A stretch of 64,000 nt of DNA from Alphaproteobacteria bacterium (GTDB lineage: Bacteria; Pseudomonadota; Alphaproteobacteria; Sphingomonadales; Sphingomonadaceae). Location: assembly GCA_019239415.1 (NCBI GenBank), contig JAFAZW010000039.1:1-64000 (forward strand). The letters run 5' to 3'. Both the position numbers and the translations under genes were made by a program. The notes under the pieces were generated by a model. The model had not been told where the DNA came from, did no database searches, and saw only the letters and a program-made list of their open reading frames with translations. Every line of letters starts with the position of its first letter. Within the stretch, counting starts at the first letter, position 1. Positions 16,669 to 26,330 of this stretch are shown piece after piece.

Positions 16669-18476
16669 CGCGCGTCGGCCTTGCAAAGGACGTAGTCGAG
16701 CGGCGCGATCTCGACGCGGTAGCTGCCCGGTGCGCTCGCGCTGGCGGCGCAGGCGCCGTGCAGGCCGCGCCACCGGGCCGAGCGCGCCTCGACCGCCACC
16801 TGCGCCGTCACCGGCGCGGTGCTGGTGTTGAACGCGACCAGGGTCTCGCCGCCGCCGAGGCGGGAATAAGCGAACAGGCCGGGCCTGTCGCCGGCGGCGC
16901 GGACGACCAGCGGACCCGAGGCCAGCGCAGGGTCGGCTTTCCGGATCGCGGCCATCTCCGCAATGGCGCGATAGAGGGCCGCTGTCGTGTCGAAGCTGGC
17001 GGTCGCCGTGGTGCGGGTCGATCCGACCAGCGCCTCGTCGTTATACGTGGCGACGCGGCTGGCGAACATGTCCTGGCGCGCCGCCTGGTCGCCGCCATGG
17101 CCGGCGAAGCCCTGCTCGTCGCCATAGTAGATGACGGGCGTGCCGCGGCCGAACATCATCAGCGCGTGGCCGAGGAGCACGCGCTTCAGCACCTCCCCGT
17201 CGCTCGCTTTGGGGTTGGCCTGGCGCACGAAGAAGGCGAAGCGGCCGGCATCGTGGTTGCCGATGAAGGTCGGGAGAGTGCGCGCGCCCGCCTCGCCCCG
17301 GGCGTAGAGCGGATCGGCCGCATAGACCCTTGCGAGCCGGTCCGTGCCGCCGCCCTTCGCCACCGCCTCGACCGCGGCGAAGGCGAAGGCGAAATCGAGC
17401 ACGGCGGGGAAGCCGTCGACGCGGGTGTGGACGGCGAGCGCGGCGGGATCGGGATCGAACACCTCGCCGAAGATGTGGAAGTTGGGGATGCCGCGCGCCT
17501 TCGCCCGCGCCAGCATCGCCGGCACGAAGGCCTGCCAGAATTCGGGGTTGACGTGCCGGGCGGTGTCGACGCGGAAGCCGTCGATGCCGAATTCGTCGAT
17601 CCAGCGGCCGTAGATTTCGATGAATCCGGCGACGACGCGCGGATTCTCCGTCGCCACGTCGTCCAGCCCCGCGAAATCGCCGAGCAGCGAGCTCTCGCCC
17701 TGAAATGTCGAGTCGCCGCGATTGTGGTAGTAGATCGGCTCGTTCAGCCAATCCGGCTTCTTCGCGTGCGCCTCGGCCGGCGGGACGTAGGGGGTGTAGG
17801 CGTAATCGGGGCGGGTGAGGCGGGCGAAGTTCGCCGCGTCCTGGTGGCCGGGACCGATGCCTTCGAAGCCCGGGTTGATCGGGGCGCCGCCGAGGCCGCC
17901 GCGGCGGGTGAAGGGGTAGTCGGCGATGCTGCGATAGGCGCAGTCGTTCGCCGGGCATTCCCGGTACTTGATGACGTCCGCGGTGTGGTTGGTGATGATG
18001 TCGAGATAGACCTTGAGCCCGCGGGCGTGGGCCGCGTCGACGAAGGCCTTGAGCTCCGCCCTGGTGCCGAAATGCGGATCCACGTCGGTGAAATCGGTGA
18101 TCCAATAGCCGTGATAGCCGGCGCTTTCGTGCCCCGGCGGCCCCTGTACCGGCTTGTTGCGATAGATCGGCCCGAGCCAGATGGCGGTGGCGCCGAGGCC
18201 CTGGATATAGTCGAGGCGGCGGGTGAGGCCCTTGAGGTCCCCGCCATGGTAGAAGCCCGTCGCGGTCGGGTCGTAACCGGTCTCGAGCCGCCCGCCTGCG
18301 AGGCCGCCGCGGTCGTTGGCCGGATCCCCGTTCTCGAACCGGTCGGGAAGGACGAAGTAGACGATCTCCTGCTCGGGAGTCCGCGCGCGATAGTCTTCGG
18401 CCACGGGTGAGGCGGCGACCGGCGCGGCGGCGAGGAGGCCGGCGAGGGCAAGGGCGGCGCGGCCGCATTTCAGCAT
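16665..18476 (-). CDS. Secreted alpha-amylase (GH13)
   Basis: A 603-aa GH13 enzyme with a signal peptide (MLKCGRAALALAGLLAAAPVAASP). It shows VYFVLPDRFENGDPANDRGG, GDLKGLTRRLDYIQGLGATAIW, the nucleophile region GFRVDTARH, the acid/base in HIFGEVFD and the third acid in IGNHDAGRF. The C-terminal beta domain holds AFNTSTAPV. It should hydrolyse starch, maltodextrin or cyclodextrin outside the cytoplasm. GAGAGG precedes the ATG. It is transcribed divergently from the TonB receptor across a region with repeated TTGCA sites. Confidence 0.94.
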   Translation of the reverse strand: MLKCGRAALALAGLLAAAPVAASPVAEDYRARTPEQEIVYFVLPDRFENGDPANDRGGLAGGRLETGYDPTATGFYHGGDLKGLTRRLDYIQGLGATAIWLGPIYRNKPVQGPPGHESAGYHGYWITDFTDVDPHFGTRAELKAFVDAAHARGLKVYLDIITNHTADVIKYRECPANDCAYRSIADYPFTRRGGLGGAPINPGFEGIGPGHQDAANFARLTRPDYAYTPYVPPAEAHAKKPDWLNEPIYYHNRGDSTFQGESSLLGDFAGLDDVATENPRVVAGFIEIYGRWIDEFGIDGFRVDTARHVNPEFWQAFVPAMLARAKARGIPNFHIFGEVFDPDPAALAVHTRVDGFPAVLDFAFAFAAVEAVAKGGGTDRLARVYAADPLYARGEAGARTLPTFIGNHDAGRFAFFVRQANPKASDGEVLKRVLLGHALMMFGRGTPVIYYGDEQGFAGHGGDQAARQDMFASRVATYNDEALVGSTRTTATASFDTTAALYRAIAEMAAIRKADPALASGPLVVRAAGDRPGLFAYSRLGGGETLVAFNTSTAPVTAQVAVEARSARWRGLHGACAASASAPGSYRVEIAPLDYVLCKADAR

Positions 18477-18523
18477 GGCATCAACCTCTCCCGGCGCGGC
18501 AAAACGCGCCGCGTCCGTAACTT

Positions 18524-18538
18524 TTGCAATTCTTTGCA
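18524..18538. promoter_or_regulatory. Operator-like site near amylase promoter
   Basis: TTGCAATTCTTTGCA lies 48 bases upstream of the amylase start. It is a TTGCA pair with a 5-base spacer, similar to the sites at 13978 and 18669. The local LacI-family protein is the likely binder. Confidence 0.45.
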
Positions 18539-18668
18539 GAAGCCGGTCCGCTTGGCAAGCGGCTGGTTTTCCGATGCATTCGCCCTTGTCCTCTCTCTAA
18601 GACTGTGCCCTTTCGGACACAGGCTGAGCCGGATTGCAAAATTGTCGCTTGCGTTTGGCGGCAAAGAT

Positions 18669-18683
18669 TTGCAGTAATTTGCG
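18669..18683. promoter_or_regulatory. Operator-like site near TonB-receptor promoter
   Basis: TTGCAGTAATTTGCG lies 113 bases upstream of the receptor start, with the same TTGCA-n5-TTGC layout as the amylase-side site. A role in sugar-responsive control of the receptor is inferred. Confidence 0.45.
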
Positions 18684-18795
18684 CGAAGCCGAGAGACCGC
18701 GGAGCATGCGGCGCGGCGCCGGGCGGCCGCCCGGGGGCACAAATGCCGGCCGCGCCTCGGGAAAAGGCGCGCGCCTGGCGGGACGGGAGAGAGAC

Positions 18796-21600
18796 ATGGC
18801 CTGGAATTCGGACACGCGCCGGCACAGCTTGCTCGCCGGAGCCGCGCTCGCGGCGCTTGCGCTCGGCGGGATTTCGCCCGCGCGCGCGCAGACCGGAACG
18901 CCTCCCGCTCCCACGCCCGCCCCGTCCACCGATCCGAACGATCCCAACGCGGTCGATCAGACGATCACCGTCACCGGCTTCCGCGCCAGCCTCGAAAGCG
19001 CGGTGAACGAGAAGAAGCGCCGCGACCAGGTCGTCGAGTCGATCTCCGCCGAAGACATCGGCAAGCTCCCGGACGCGTCGATCGCGGAATCGATCGCGCG
19101 CCTCCCCGGCCTCACCTCCCAGCGCGTCTCGGGCCGCTCCAACTCGATCTCGATCCGCGGCTTCAGCCCGGATTTCTCGACCACCCTGCTCAACGGCCGC
19201 GAGCAGACGTCGACCGGCGACAACCGCGCCGTCGAATACGACCAATACCCGTCCGAAGTGATCAACCAGGTGCTCATCTACAAGACGCCGATGGCGAGCC
19301 TGATCGGCCAGGGTCTGTCCGGCACCGTCGACATGCGCACCATTCGGCCGCTCGAATTCGGCAAGCGCGTCTTCTCCGTCGGCGCCCGCGGCGCGCTCGC
19401 CGATCTGGGCAAGCTCAACGCCGGCTCCGAAGACAAGGGCTACCGGGTGAACGGCGTCATCGTCACCCAGACGCCGGACAAGCGTCTCGGCATCGCCCTG
19501 TCCGCCAGCTACACGGACGAGCCCTACCAGACCGAGGAATTCAACTCCTGGGGCTATCCCGGCACCGGCCCGAACGGCGCCCCTCCGGTGGTGATCGGCG
19601 GCTCCAAATCCTACGTCACGTCGAGCAAGTTGAAACGGCTCGGGCTGCAGGGCACGCTCGAGTTCCGGCCGATGCCGAACTTCACCACGACGGTCGACGC
19701 CTTCTACTCGAACTTCCGCGACGACCAGATCAAGCGCGGCATCGAGCTGCCCCTGTTCTGGAGCGCCGCGCAGCTGCAGCCCGGCTTCAGCGCCAGCAAC
19801 GGCCTCGTCACCTCGGGCACGTTCACCGGCGTCAAGGGCGTGCTGCGCAACGACGCCTTCCAGCGCCACGCCAAGCTCTATTCCTTCGGCTGGAACAACA
19901 AGTGGGACGGCGACAATGGCTGGCACGCCATGGGCGACGCCAGCTATTCGAAGACCGACCGCAACGAGCTCGTCTTCGAAAGCTACTCCGGCACCGGCCG
20001 CAACACCGTCGGCGCGACCGACACGATCGGGTTCACGACGGGCGCGAACGGCACGACCTTCACGCACAACCTCAACTACGGCGATTACAACACGATCCTG
20101 CTCACCAGCCCGCAAGGCTGGGGCGGCGACCAGGTCGGCACCAACGGCGTGCGGATCCTCAACGGCCAGGACGGCTATTACAACAACCGTATCATCCAGG
20201 ATGAGCTGTTCCAGTTCCGTGGCGAGGTCGAGAAGGAGCTTTCGGGCTTCCTCTCCAGCGTCAAGGGGGGCGCCGACTTCACCAGCCGCACCAAGCAGCT
20301 GACCCCGGACGAATCGTTCATCGGCCTCGTCGCCAACACCAACGGCACGACCAGCGTCCCGGTGCCTGCGCAATTCAGGCTGGGCACGACCAACCTCACC
20401 TATCTCGGCCTGGGGCCGGTGATCAGCTACGATCCGCTCGCCCTGCTCAACGCCGGCATCTACCAGCGCGTGCCGAACCCCTATGGCGACGTCGTCGTCA
20501 AGGCCTATCACATCCGCGAAGAGCAGCGGATCCTCTTCTTCCAGGGCAACATCAAGCAGCAGCTGGGGGTGGGCGAGCTCACCGGCAATTTCGGCGTCCA
20601 GGCGATCTGGACCGACCAGCGGTCGCAGGGGGCCACGGCCATTCAGGTGCAGCCGAACCTTCCCAACGGAGCGCCCAATATCGTCCCCGCCGCTCGCAAC
20701 GAGAGCGTCAAATATGTCGATGTGCTCCCCAGCCTCAATCTCTCCCTGCGCACCGGCGGCGATTTCGTCATCCGCTTCGCCGCGGCGCGGGAGATGGTGC
20801 GGCCGCGCCTGGACGATCTCAAGGCTACGTTGAGCTACAACGGCACCCTCATCAACAAGGTGGTCCAGTTCACCGGCTCGTCGGGCAACCCGCAGCTGCG
20901 TCCGTGGCGCGCCAATGCGGTCGATCTTACCTTCGAGAAATATTGGGGCGTCAAAGGCTATATCGCGCTGCAGCTCTTCTGGAAGGACCTGCGCAGCTAC
21001 ATCTACAACCAGGATTTCGCGTTCGATTTCGCGACCCTGCCGCTGCCCACGCCGCAGGCGGGAACGACGAACAATCCGGCGGGCGTCGTCAACATGCCGA
21101 TCAACGGCAAGGGCGGCAAGCTCTACGGCGCCGAGCTGGCGGCGACCCTGCCTTTCTCGACCTTCACGCCCGCCCTCGACGGCTTCGGCCTCACCGGCGG
21201 CTTCTCCTACACCAAGACGTCGATCCACCCGACGCCGGGCGCGCCGGCCGAAGACATTCCGGGCTATTCGAAATGGGTCGCCAACGGCACCGCCTATTTC
21301 GAGAAATGGGGATTCTCGGCCCGCGGCAGCATCCGCTACCGCTCGACCTTCGTGGGCGAGGTCTCCGGCTTCGGCGCGGCCCGCGTCCGCCGCCGCGCCG
21401 CTCCGGAGACGATCGTCGATGCCCAGATTGGCTACGAATTCCAGAAGGGTTCGTCGCTCTATGGCCTCTCGCTCTTCCTCCAGGGGCAGAACCTCACCAA
21501 CGAACGCTTCGAAACCTACAATCCGGGGCAGCCGCTGCAGGTGATCGACTATCAGCGCTACGGGCGGCGCTACCTCGCCGGCTTCACCTTCAAGTTCTGA
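18796..21600 (+). CDS. TonB-dependent outer-membrane receptor (alpha-glucan uptake)
   Basis: A 934-aa receptor. ATG 18796 has GGGAGAGAG just upstream and yields a signal peptide (MAWNSDTRRHSLLAGAALAALALGG...ARA). The plug domain contains the TonB-box-like TITVTGFRASLESAVNEKKR, VVESISAEDIGKLPDASIAESIARLPG and SISIRGFSPDFSTTLLNGRE. The beta-barrel ends in the aromatic terminus AGFTFKF. The ESAVNEKKRRDQVVESISAEDIGKL pattern is characteristic of sugar-cluster TonB receptors of Caulobacter, Xanthomonas and sphingomonads. Together with the amylase and importer it should take up maltodextrins. A terminator follows. Confidence 0.95.
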   Translation: MAWNSDTRRHSLLAGAALAALALGGISPARAQTGTPPAPTPAPSTDPNDPNAVDQTITVTGFRASLESAVNEKKRRDQVVESISAEDIGKLPDASIAESIARLPGLTSQRVSGRSNSISIRGFSPDFSTTLLNGREQTSTGDNRAVEYDQYPSEVINQVLIYKTPMASLIGQGLSGTVDMRTIRPLEFGKRVFSVGARGALADLGKLNAGSEDKGYRVNGVIVTQTPDKRLGIALSASYTDEPYQTEEFNSWGYPGTGPNGAPPVVIGGSKSYVTSSKLKRLGLQGTLEFRPMPNFTTTVDAFYSNFRDDQIKRGIELPLFWSAAQLQPGFSASNGLVTSGTFTGVKGVLRNDAFQRHAKLYSFGWNNKWDGDNGWHAMGDASYSKTDRNELVFESYSGTGRNTVGATDTIGFTTGANGTTFTHNLNYGDYNTILLTSPQGWGGDQVGTNGVRILNGQDGYYNNRIIQDELFQFRGEVEKELSGFLSSVKGGADFTSRTKQLTPDESFIGLVANTNGTTSVPVPAQFRLGTTNLTYLGLGPVISYDPLALLNAGIYQRVPNPYGDVVVKAYHIREEQRILFFQGNIKQQLGVGELTGNFGVQAIWTDQRSQGATAIQVQPNLPNGAPNIVPAARNESVKYVDVLPSLNLSLRTGGDFVIRFAAAREMVRPRLDDLKATLSYNGTLINKVVQFTGSSGNPQLRPWRANAVDLTFEKYWGVKGYIALQLFWKDLRSYIYNQDFAFDFATLPLPTPQAGTTNNPAGVVNMPINGKGGKLYGAELAATLPFSTFTPALDGFGLTGGFSYTKTSIHPTPGAPAEDIPGYSKWVANGTAYFEKWGFSARGSIRYRSTFVGEVSGFGAARVRRRAAPETIVDAQIGYEFQKGSSLYGLSLFLQGQNLTNERFETYNPGQPLQVIDYQRYGRRYLAGFTFKF

Positions 21601-21629
21601 TCGGCCCGGAGCGAAGCGCATGAGGGAAG

Positions 21630-21660
21630 GGGGCGGCGGGCCTTCGCCGTCCCTTTTCTT
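21630..21660 (+). terminator. Rho-independent terminator after TonB receptor
   Basis: Bases 21630-21638 (GGGGCGGCG) pair with 21645-21653 (CGCCGTCCC) with one G-T wobble; the loop is GGCCTT and the T-rich tail TTTTCTT follows. It sits 30 bases after the receptor stop, so transcription of the downstream importer/halogenase genes is either read-through or needs its own promoter. Confidence 0.75.
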
Positions 21661-21707
21661 TGCGCCGCTCCGGGCGCACCATGATCGCGGCGAAGGAGGG
21701 CTGACAC

Positions 21708-23204
21708 GTGCACGGGACGCTCAAGCCGAAGCTCGGTTTCGCGCAGCTGTGGAACATCTCCTTCGGCTTCTTCGGCATCCAGATCGGCTTCGCGCTGCAG
21801 AACGCGAACATGACCCGCATCTTCCAGTCGCTCGGTTCGTCGATCGACAAGGTGCCGGCGCTGTGGGTCGCGGCGCCGCTCACCGGCCTTCTCGTCCAGC
21901 CGGTCATCGGCCATCTGAGCGACCGCACCTGGCTCGGCCGCCTTGGGCGGCGCCGGCCCTATTTCCTCGCCGGCGCGATCCTTGCCGGCCTCTCCCTCTT
22001 CGCCATGCCCGAGGCGCCGGCCCTGCTGTTCGCCGCTCTCCTGCTGTGGGTGCTCGACGCCTCGCTCAACATCTCGATGGAGCCGTTCCGCGCCTTCGTC
22101 GGTGACATGCTTCCGAAGGACCAGCACAGCGCCGGCTATGCGGTGCAGACCGCCTTCATCGGCGCCGGCGCCGTGGTCGGCTCGATCGTGCCGTGGGCCC
22201 TCGAGCGGATGGGAGTGTCGAACGCGGCGCCAAACGGCGGCATTCCGGACACGGTGCGCCTGGCCTTCTGGTTCGGTGGCGGCGCGCTGGTGCTGGCGGT
22301 GCTCTGGACGGTCCTCACCACCCGCGAGTTCAGCCCCGAGGAGATGGCGCGATTCGACGGCCTCGCCGAGGCCGAGGAGGACCATACGCTTCGCGTCCTC
22401 GCCGCCCGCACCTACGGCACGAGCGCGCTGTGGGCGGCGGCGGGAGCCCTCGTCGTCTTAGCCGTGCAGCGCTTCGGGCTGGAGAAGGAGGTCTACCTGC
22501 TCGGCGGGCTGCTGGTGGCGTACGGCCTCGCCAGCGCGATCGCCATCGCGCTCGCGAAGCGCGGTCGCTCCTCCGGCATGCTCTGCCACATCGTCGGCGA
22601 CTTTTCCGGCATGCCGCCGGTGATGAAGAGGCTCGCGCTCGTCCAGTTCTTCAGCTGGGTGGCTCTGTTCATCATGTGGGTCGAGACGACGCCGGCCGTC
22701 ACCCAGGCCTTCTACGGTGCGGCGGACGCGTCGAGCCCGTTCTACCAGGAGGGCGCGAACTGGGTGAACGTGCTCTTTGCCGCCTATAACGGCGTCGCGA
22801 CGATCGCCGCGCTGGTGCTGCTCCCGACGCTGGCGCGGGCGATCGGCCGGGTGCGCACCCACGTCGCCGCCTTGCTGTGCGGCGCGCTGGGCTATGCGAG
22901 CTTCTTCCTCGTGCGCGATCCCAAGCTGCTGCTCGTGAGCGAGATCGGCATCGGCATCGCCTGGGCCTCGATCCTCGCCATGCCCTACGCGATCCTCGCC
23001 TCGAGCCTGCCGCAGAAGAAGCTCGGCATCTTCATGGGCCTGTTCAACGTCTTCGTGGTGGTGCCGCAGCTGTTCGTCGCCACGCTCATGGGTTCGATCA
23101 TCAAGCATTTCTTCCCCGGCCAGCCGATCTGGACCATGGCCTTCGCCGCGGGCGTGATGGTCCTGGCCGCGGTGGCAATGCTGCGGGTGGAGGAGCCGGC
23201 GTGA
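21708..23204 (+). CDS. GPH/MFS sugar importer (maltose/sucrose type)
   Basis: A 498-aa polytopic permease with about twelve helices; GTG 21708 has GAAGGAGGG upstream. The N-terminal text [30 protein letters not shown] and [11 protein letters not shown] is typical of glycoside-pentoside-hexuronide (GPH)/SucP-like transporters. The motif [13 protein letters not shown] in helix 4 supports this. It would carry maltose or maltodextrins across the inner membrane. The stop is followed directly by a palindromic repeat that fills the gap to the first halogenase gene. Confidence 0.92.
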   Translation: MHGTLKPKLGFAQLWNISFGFFGIQIGFALQNANMTRIFQSLGSSIDKVPALWVAAPLTGLLVQPVIGHLSDRTWLGRLGRRRPYFLAGAILAGLSLFAMPEAPALLFAALLLWVLDASLNISMEPFRAFVGDMLPKDQHSAGYAVQTAFIGAGAVVGSIVPWALERMGVSNAAPNGGIPDTVRLAFWFGGGALVLAVLWTVLTTREFSPEEMARFDGLAEAEEDHTLRVLAARTYGTSALWAAAGALVVLAVQRFGLEKEVYLLGGLLVAYGLASAIAIALAKRGRSSGMLCHIVGDFSGMPPVMKRLALVQFFSWVALFIMWVETTPAVTQAFYGAADASSPFYQEGANWVNVLFAAYNGVATIAALVLLPTLARAIGRVRTHVAALLCGALGYASFFLVRDPKLLLVSEIGIGIAWASILAMPYAILASSLPQKKLGIFMGLFNVFVVVPQLFVATLMGSIIKHFFPGQPIWTMAFAAGVMVLAAVAMLRVEEPA

Positions 23205-23205
23205 C

Positions 23206-23340
23206 GCTCCTCCCCGGAAAGGGGAGGGGGACCGCGACGCGAAGCGGCGTGGCGGAGGGGGCCCGCGTCCTCGCAGCTCGTACCCGGCCCCCCCTCCACC
23301 GTGCTGCGCATGGTCCCCCTCCCCGTCCCGGGGAGGAGCT
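23206..23340. repeat. Intergenic palindromic repeat element, copy 2
   Basis: This 135-base element begins with GCTCCTCCCCGGAAAGGGG and ends with CCCCGTCCCGGGGAGGAGCT, imperfect inverted arms of the same family as copy 1 at 5676-5873. It occupies the whole gap between the importer stop (23204) and the halogenase start (23344). Its right arm supplies GGGGAGGAG six bases upstream of the halogenase ATG, so the repeat carries the ribosome binding site. Confidence 0.85.
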
Positions 23341-23343
23341 ACA

Positions 23344-24849
23344 ATGACCGGCAACATCCGCAAAGTCGTCGTCCTCGGCGGCGGGTCGGCAGGCTGGATG
23401 GCGGCCGCCGCCCTGGCGAACGCCCTGCGCGGCGGGTGCCGCGTCGAGGTCGTCGAATCGGACGAGATCGGCATCGTCGGCGTCGGCGAGGCGACGATCC
23501 CGCCGATCCGCCTGTTCAACCATTCGCTCGGCCTCGACGAAGCCGAGTTCGTCGCCCGCACCCAGGGCGCGTTCAAGCTCGGCATCGAGTTCGTCGGCTG
23601 GGGGCGCGAGGGCCACCGCTACTTCCACCCCTTCGGCCCGTACGGCGCCGAGTTCGACGCGGTTCCGCTCCACCAGTTCTGGTTGAAGGAGCGGATGGCC
23701 GGCCGCGCCGGGCCGCTCGACGAGTATTCGATGGCCTGGGCGCTCGCCTCGCGCGGCCGCTTCGCGCCGCCGTCGCCCGACAAGCGGCTGGTGCAGTCGA
23801 CCTACGATTACGCCTATCATTTCGACGCCGGCCTCTACGGCCGCTACCTCCGCGGTTACGCGGAGGCGAAGGGCGCGGTCCGCACCGAAGGCAAGGTCGT
23901 CGATGTCGCTATCGCCGGCGAGACGGGGCGGGTCGCGGCGCTGACGCTCGCCGACGGCCGCACCGTCGACGGCGACCTGTTCATCGACTGCTCGGGCTTC
24001 CGCAGCCTCCTCCTCGGCGCGAAGCTCGAAGTGCCGTACCGCGACTGGCGCCACTGGCTGCCATGCGATCGCGCCATGGCGGTGCCCTGCGCCGGCGGCG
24101 GCGGGTTCACGCCTTTCACCCGCTCGACCGCCCGCGGCGCCGGCTGGCAATGGCGCATCCCCCTGCAGCACCGCGTCGGCAACGGCTACGTCTACGCCTC
24201 GGAGCACATTTCCGACGACGAAGCCGCCGCGACCCTCCTCGCCCATCTCGACGGCGCCCCGCTCGCCGATCCGCGCCCGCTGCGCTTCGTGCCGGGGCGG
24301 CGGGAGGTCAGCTGGAGCCGCAACGTCGTCGCCCTCGGCCTTGCCGCCGGTTTTCTCGAGCCGCTCGAATCGACCAGCCTGCATCTCGTCCAGTCCGGCA
24401 TCACCCGGCTGCTCGCTTTGTGGCCGGACCGCGACTTCGATCCGCTCGCCGCGGCGGAGTATAATCGCGTCACCGCCGAGGAATATGAGCGGATCCGCGA
24501 CTTCATCATCCTCCACTACAAGCTGACCCAGCGTGCCGACACCGAGCTCTGGCGCTATTGCGGCGCGATGGAGGTGCCGGAGCCGCTCCAGTACAAGATC
24601 GACCAGTTCCGCGCCGGTGGCCGCATCGTGTCGGCGGGCCTCGAGCTGTTCCAGAACCCGAGCTGGCTCGCCGTCCATATCGGCCAGCTCAACACGCCGG
24701 AGCGCTACGACCCGCTCGTCGACGAAAGGGCGGAGGTGGATGGCCCGCGCCTGCTCGAAGGCCTCCGCCGCTCGATGGCCGAAGTCGCCGAGACCATGCC
24801 GCGCCACGCCGACTTCATCCAGCGCCACTGCCGGGCGCCGGCGCCATGA
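23344..24849 (+). CDS. Flavin-dependent (tryptophan) halogenase-like protein 1
   Basis: A 501-aa FAD protein of the tryptophan halogenase family. The GxGxxG motif is [17 protein letters not shown] (8-24); the catalytic Lys candidate is K78 in GAFKLGIEF; the halogenase signature WxWxIP is W268-Q-W-R-I-P; and E342 in [12 protein letters not shown] matches the second active-site residue of PrnA-type enzymes. Family enzymes use reduced flavin, chloride or bromide and oxygen, and need a separate flavin reductase. In sphingomonads and xanthomonads such genes often sit beside TonB receptors and their natural substrates are unknown. It overlaps the next gene by ATGA. Confidence 0.92.
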   Translation: MTGNIRKVVVLGGGSAGWMAAAALANALRGGCRVEVVESDEIGIVGVGEATIPPIRLFNHSLGLDEAEFVARTQGAFKLGIEFVGWGREGHRYFHPFGPYGAEFDAVPLHQFWLKERMAGRAGPLDEYSMAWALASRGRFAPPSPDKRLVQSTYDYAYHFDAGLYGRYLRGYAEAKGAVRTEGKVVDVAIAGETGRVAALTLADGRTVDGDLFIDCSGFRSLLLGAKLEVPYRDWRHWLPCDRAMAVPCAGGGGFTPFTRSTARGAGWQWRIPLQHRVGNGYVYASEHISDDEAAATLLAHLDGAPLADPRPLRFVPGRREVSWSRNVVALGLAAGFLEPLESTSLHLVQSGITRLLALWPDRDFDPLAAAEYNRVTAEEYERIRDFIILHYKLTQRADTELWRYCGAMEVPEPLQYKIDQFRAGGRIVSAGLELFQNPSWLAVHIGQLNTPERYDPLVDERAEVDGPRLLEGLRRSMAEVAETMPRHADFIQRHCRAPAP

Positions 24850-26330
24850 CGCGCGACATCGTCATCGTCGGCGGCGGCACCGCCGGCTGGATGGCCGCCG
24901 CCATGCTGTCGCGCTTCCTCGAGCGCGGCTGGCGCATCACGCTGGTCGAGTCGGAGGAGATCGGAACGGTCGGAGTCGGCGAGGCGACGATCCCGCCGAT
25001 CCGCGCGTTCAATTCCTCCCTCGGTCTCGACGAAGACGAGTTCGTTCGCGCTACCAAGGCGACGTTCAAGCTCGGCATCGAATTCGTCGGCTGGCGCGGC
25101 GACGGTCATCGCTACATGCACGCCTTCGGGCCGGTCGGGCGTGAGCTCGGCATCGTCTCCTTCCACCATTATTGGCGCCGCGCGCGTGCGCTCGGGCTTG
25201 CCCAGGAGCTCGGCGCCTACAGCTTCAACGCGGTCGCCGCGCAGCAGGACCGGTTCGGCCGCACCCTCCCCGCCGGCACCAGCCTCGCCGCGCCGCCCTA
25301 CGCCTTCCATTTCGACGCCGGCCTCTACGCCGCTTTCCTGCGCCGCTATGCCGAAGCGCGCGGCGTCCGGCGGGTGGAGGGCAAGGTCGTCGAAGCCGCC
25401 AGGGGGGACTCCGGCATCGCGAGCGTCAGGCTGGAGAGCGGCGAGAGCGTCGCGGGCGAGCTGTTCATCGACTGCTCCGGATTTCGCGGCCTGCTCATCG
25501 AGCAGGCGCTCGGCGCGGGATTCGAGGATTGGTCGCACTGGCTCCCGTGCGACCGCGCCATGGCGATGCCGTGCGCGCATAGCGGCGGCTTCACGCCCTA
25601 CACCCGCGCCACCGCCCGTTCCGCCGGCTGGCAGTGGCGGATTCCGCTCCAGCACCGGATCGGCAACGGCTACGTCTATTCCTCCGCCCACCTCTCCGAC
25701 GACGAGGCCGCCGCCGCCCTGCTCGCCAACCTGGACGGCGAGCCGCTCGGCGACCCGCGCGCGCTGCGCTTCGCCGCCGGCCGCCGCCGCAGCGCCTGGG
25801 TCGGCAATTGCGTCGCTCTCGGCCTCGCCGCGGGCTTCCTCGAGCCGCTCGAATCGACTTCCATCCACCTTGTCCAGTCGGGCCTCGTCCGGCTGCTTCA
25901 GTTGCTTCCTTCGCCCAGCGGCATCGGCGCCGCCGAGGTGGCCGAGTACAACCGCCAGACCCGCTTCGAATGGGAGCGGATCCGCGACTTCCTGATCCTC
26001 CACTACAAGGCGACGGATCGGCCGGAGCCGCTGTGGCGGGCGGCGGCGGCGATGGAGATCCCGCCGTCGCTCGCCGACAGGATATCGCTGTTCCGCGAGG
26101 CGGGCCGCGTCTTCCGCGAAGGCGAGGAGCTGTTCACCGAAAACGGGTGGGTGCAGGTGCTCATCGGCCAGGGCATCGTCCCCGAGAGCTGGCACCCGCT
26201 CGCCGAGCTCTTGAGCGAGGATGAGCTCGGCGGCTTCCTCGCCACCGTCAAGCGCCAGATCGACCACCATTCCGCGGCCTGGCCGCTCCACCGCGACATC
26301 GTCGCCCGCATCGCCGGAAGCCCCGCATGA
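24846..26330 (+). CDS. Flavin-dependent (tryptophan) halogenase-like protein 2
   Basis: A 494-aa paralogue of the upstream gene, with the same architecture: [17 protein letters not shown] for FAD, K75 in ATFKLGIEF, the WxWxIP motif starting at W262, and E336 in [12 protein letters not shown]. The tandem copy is clearly diverged in the central region ([17 protein letters not shown] versus the equivalent of copy 1), so it is an old duplication and may act on a different substrate or as a heteromer partner. Starts and stops overlap on both sides by ATGA. Confidence 0.92.
   Translation: MTRDIVIVGGGTAGWMAAAMLSRFLERGWRITLVESEEIGTVGVGEATIPPIRAFNSSLGLDEDEFVRATKATFKLGIEFVGWRGDGHRYMHAFGPVGRELGIVSFHHYWRRARALGLAQELGAYSFNAVAAQQDRFGRTLPAGTSLAAPPYAFHFDAGLYAAFLRRYAEARGVRRVEGKVVEAARGDSGIASVRLESGESVAGELFIDCSGFRGLLIEQALGAGFEDWSHWLPCDRAMAMPCAHSGGFTPYTRATARSAGWQWRIPLQHRIGNGYVYSSAHLSDDEAAAALLANLDGEPLGDPRALRFAAGRRRSAWVGNCVALGLAAGFLEPLESTSIHLVQSGLVRLLQLLPSPSGIGAAEVAEYNRQTRFEWERIRDFLILHYKATDRPEPLWRAAAAMEIPPSLADRISLFREAGRVFREGEELFTENGWVQVLIGQGIVPESWHPLAELLSEDELGGFLATVKRQIDHHSAAWPLHRDIVARIAGSPA

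Larger units (their letters stand above)
18477..18795. promoter_or_regulatory. Divergent control region, amylase / TonB receptor
   Basis: A 319-base noncoding gap that is visibly more AT-rich around 18520-18685 than its surroundings. It contains two operator-like sites, TTGCAATTCTTTGCA (18524-18538) and TTGCAGTAATTTGCG (18669-18683), one near each gene. Both are TTGCA-n5-TTGC pairs and resemble the palindrome in front of the LacI-type gene. I see no ORF with coding character here. Confidence 0.6.

Noticed and set aside
18481-21621. A 1046-codon open frame antisense to the TonB receptor
   Set aside because: Same reason: it is a compositional shadow. The plus-strand receptor has a leader, plug motifs and an aromatic C-terminus.
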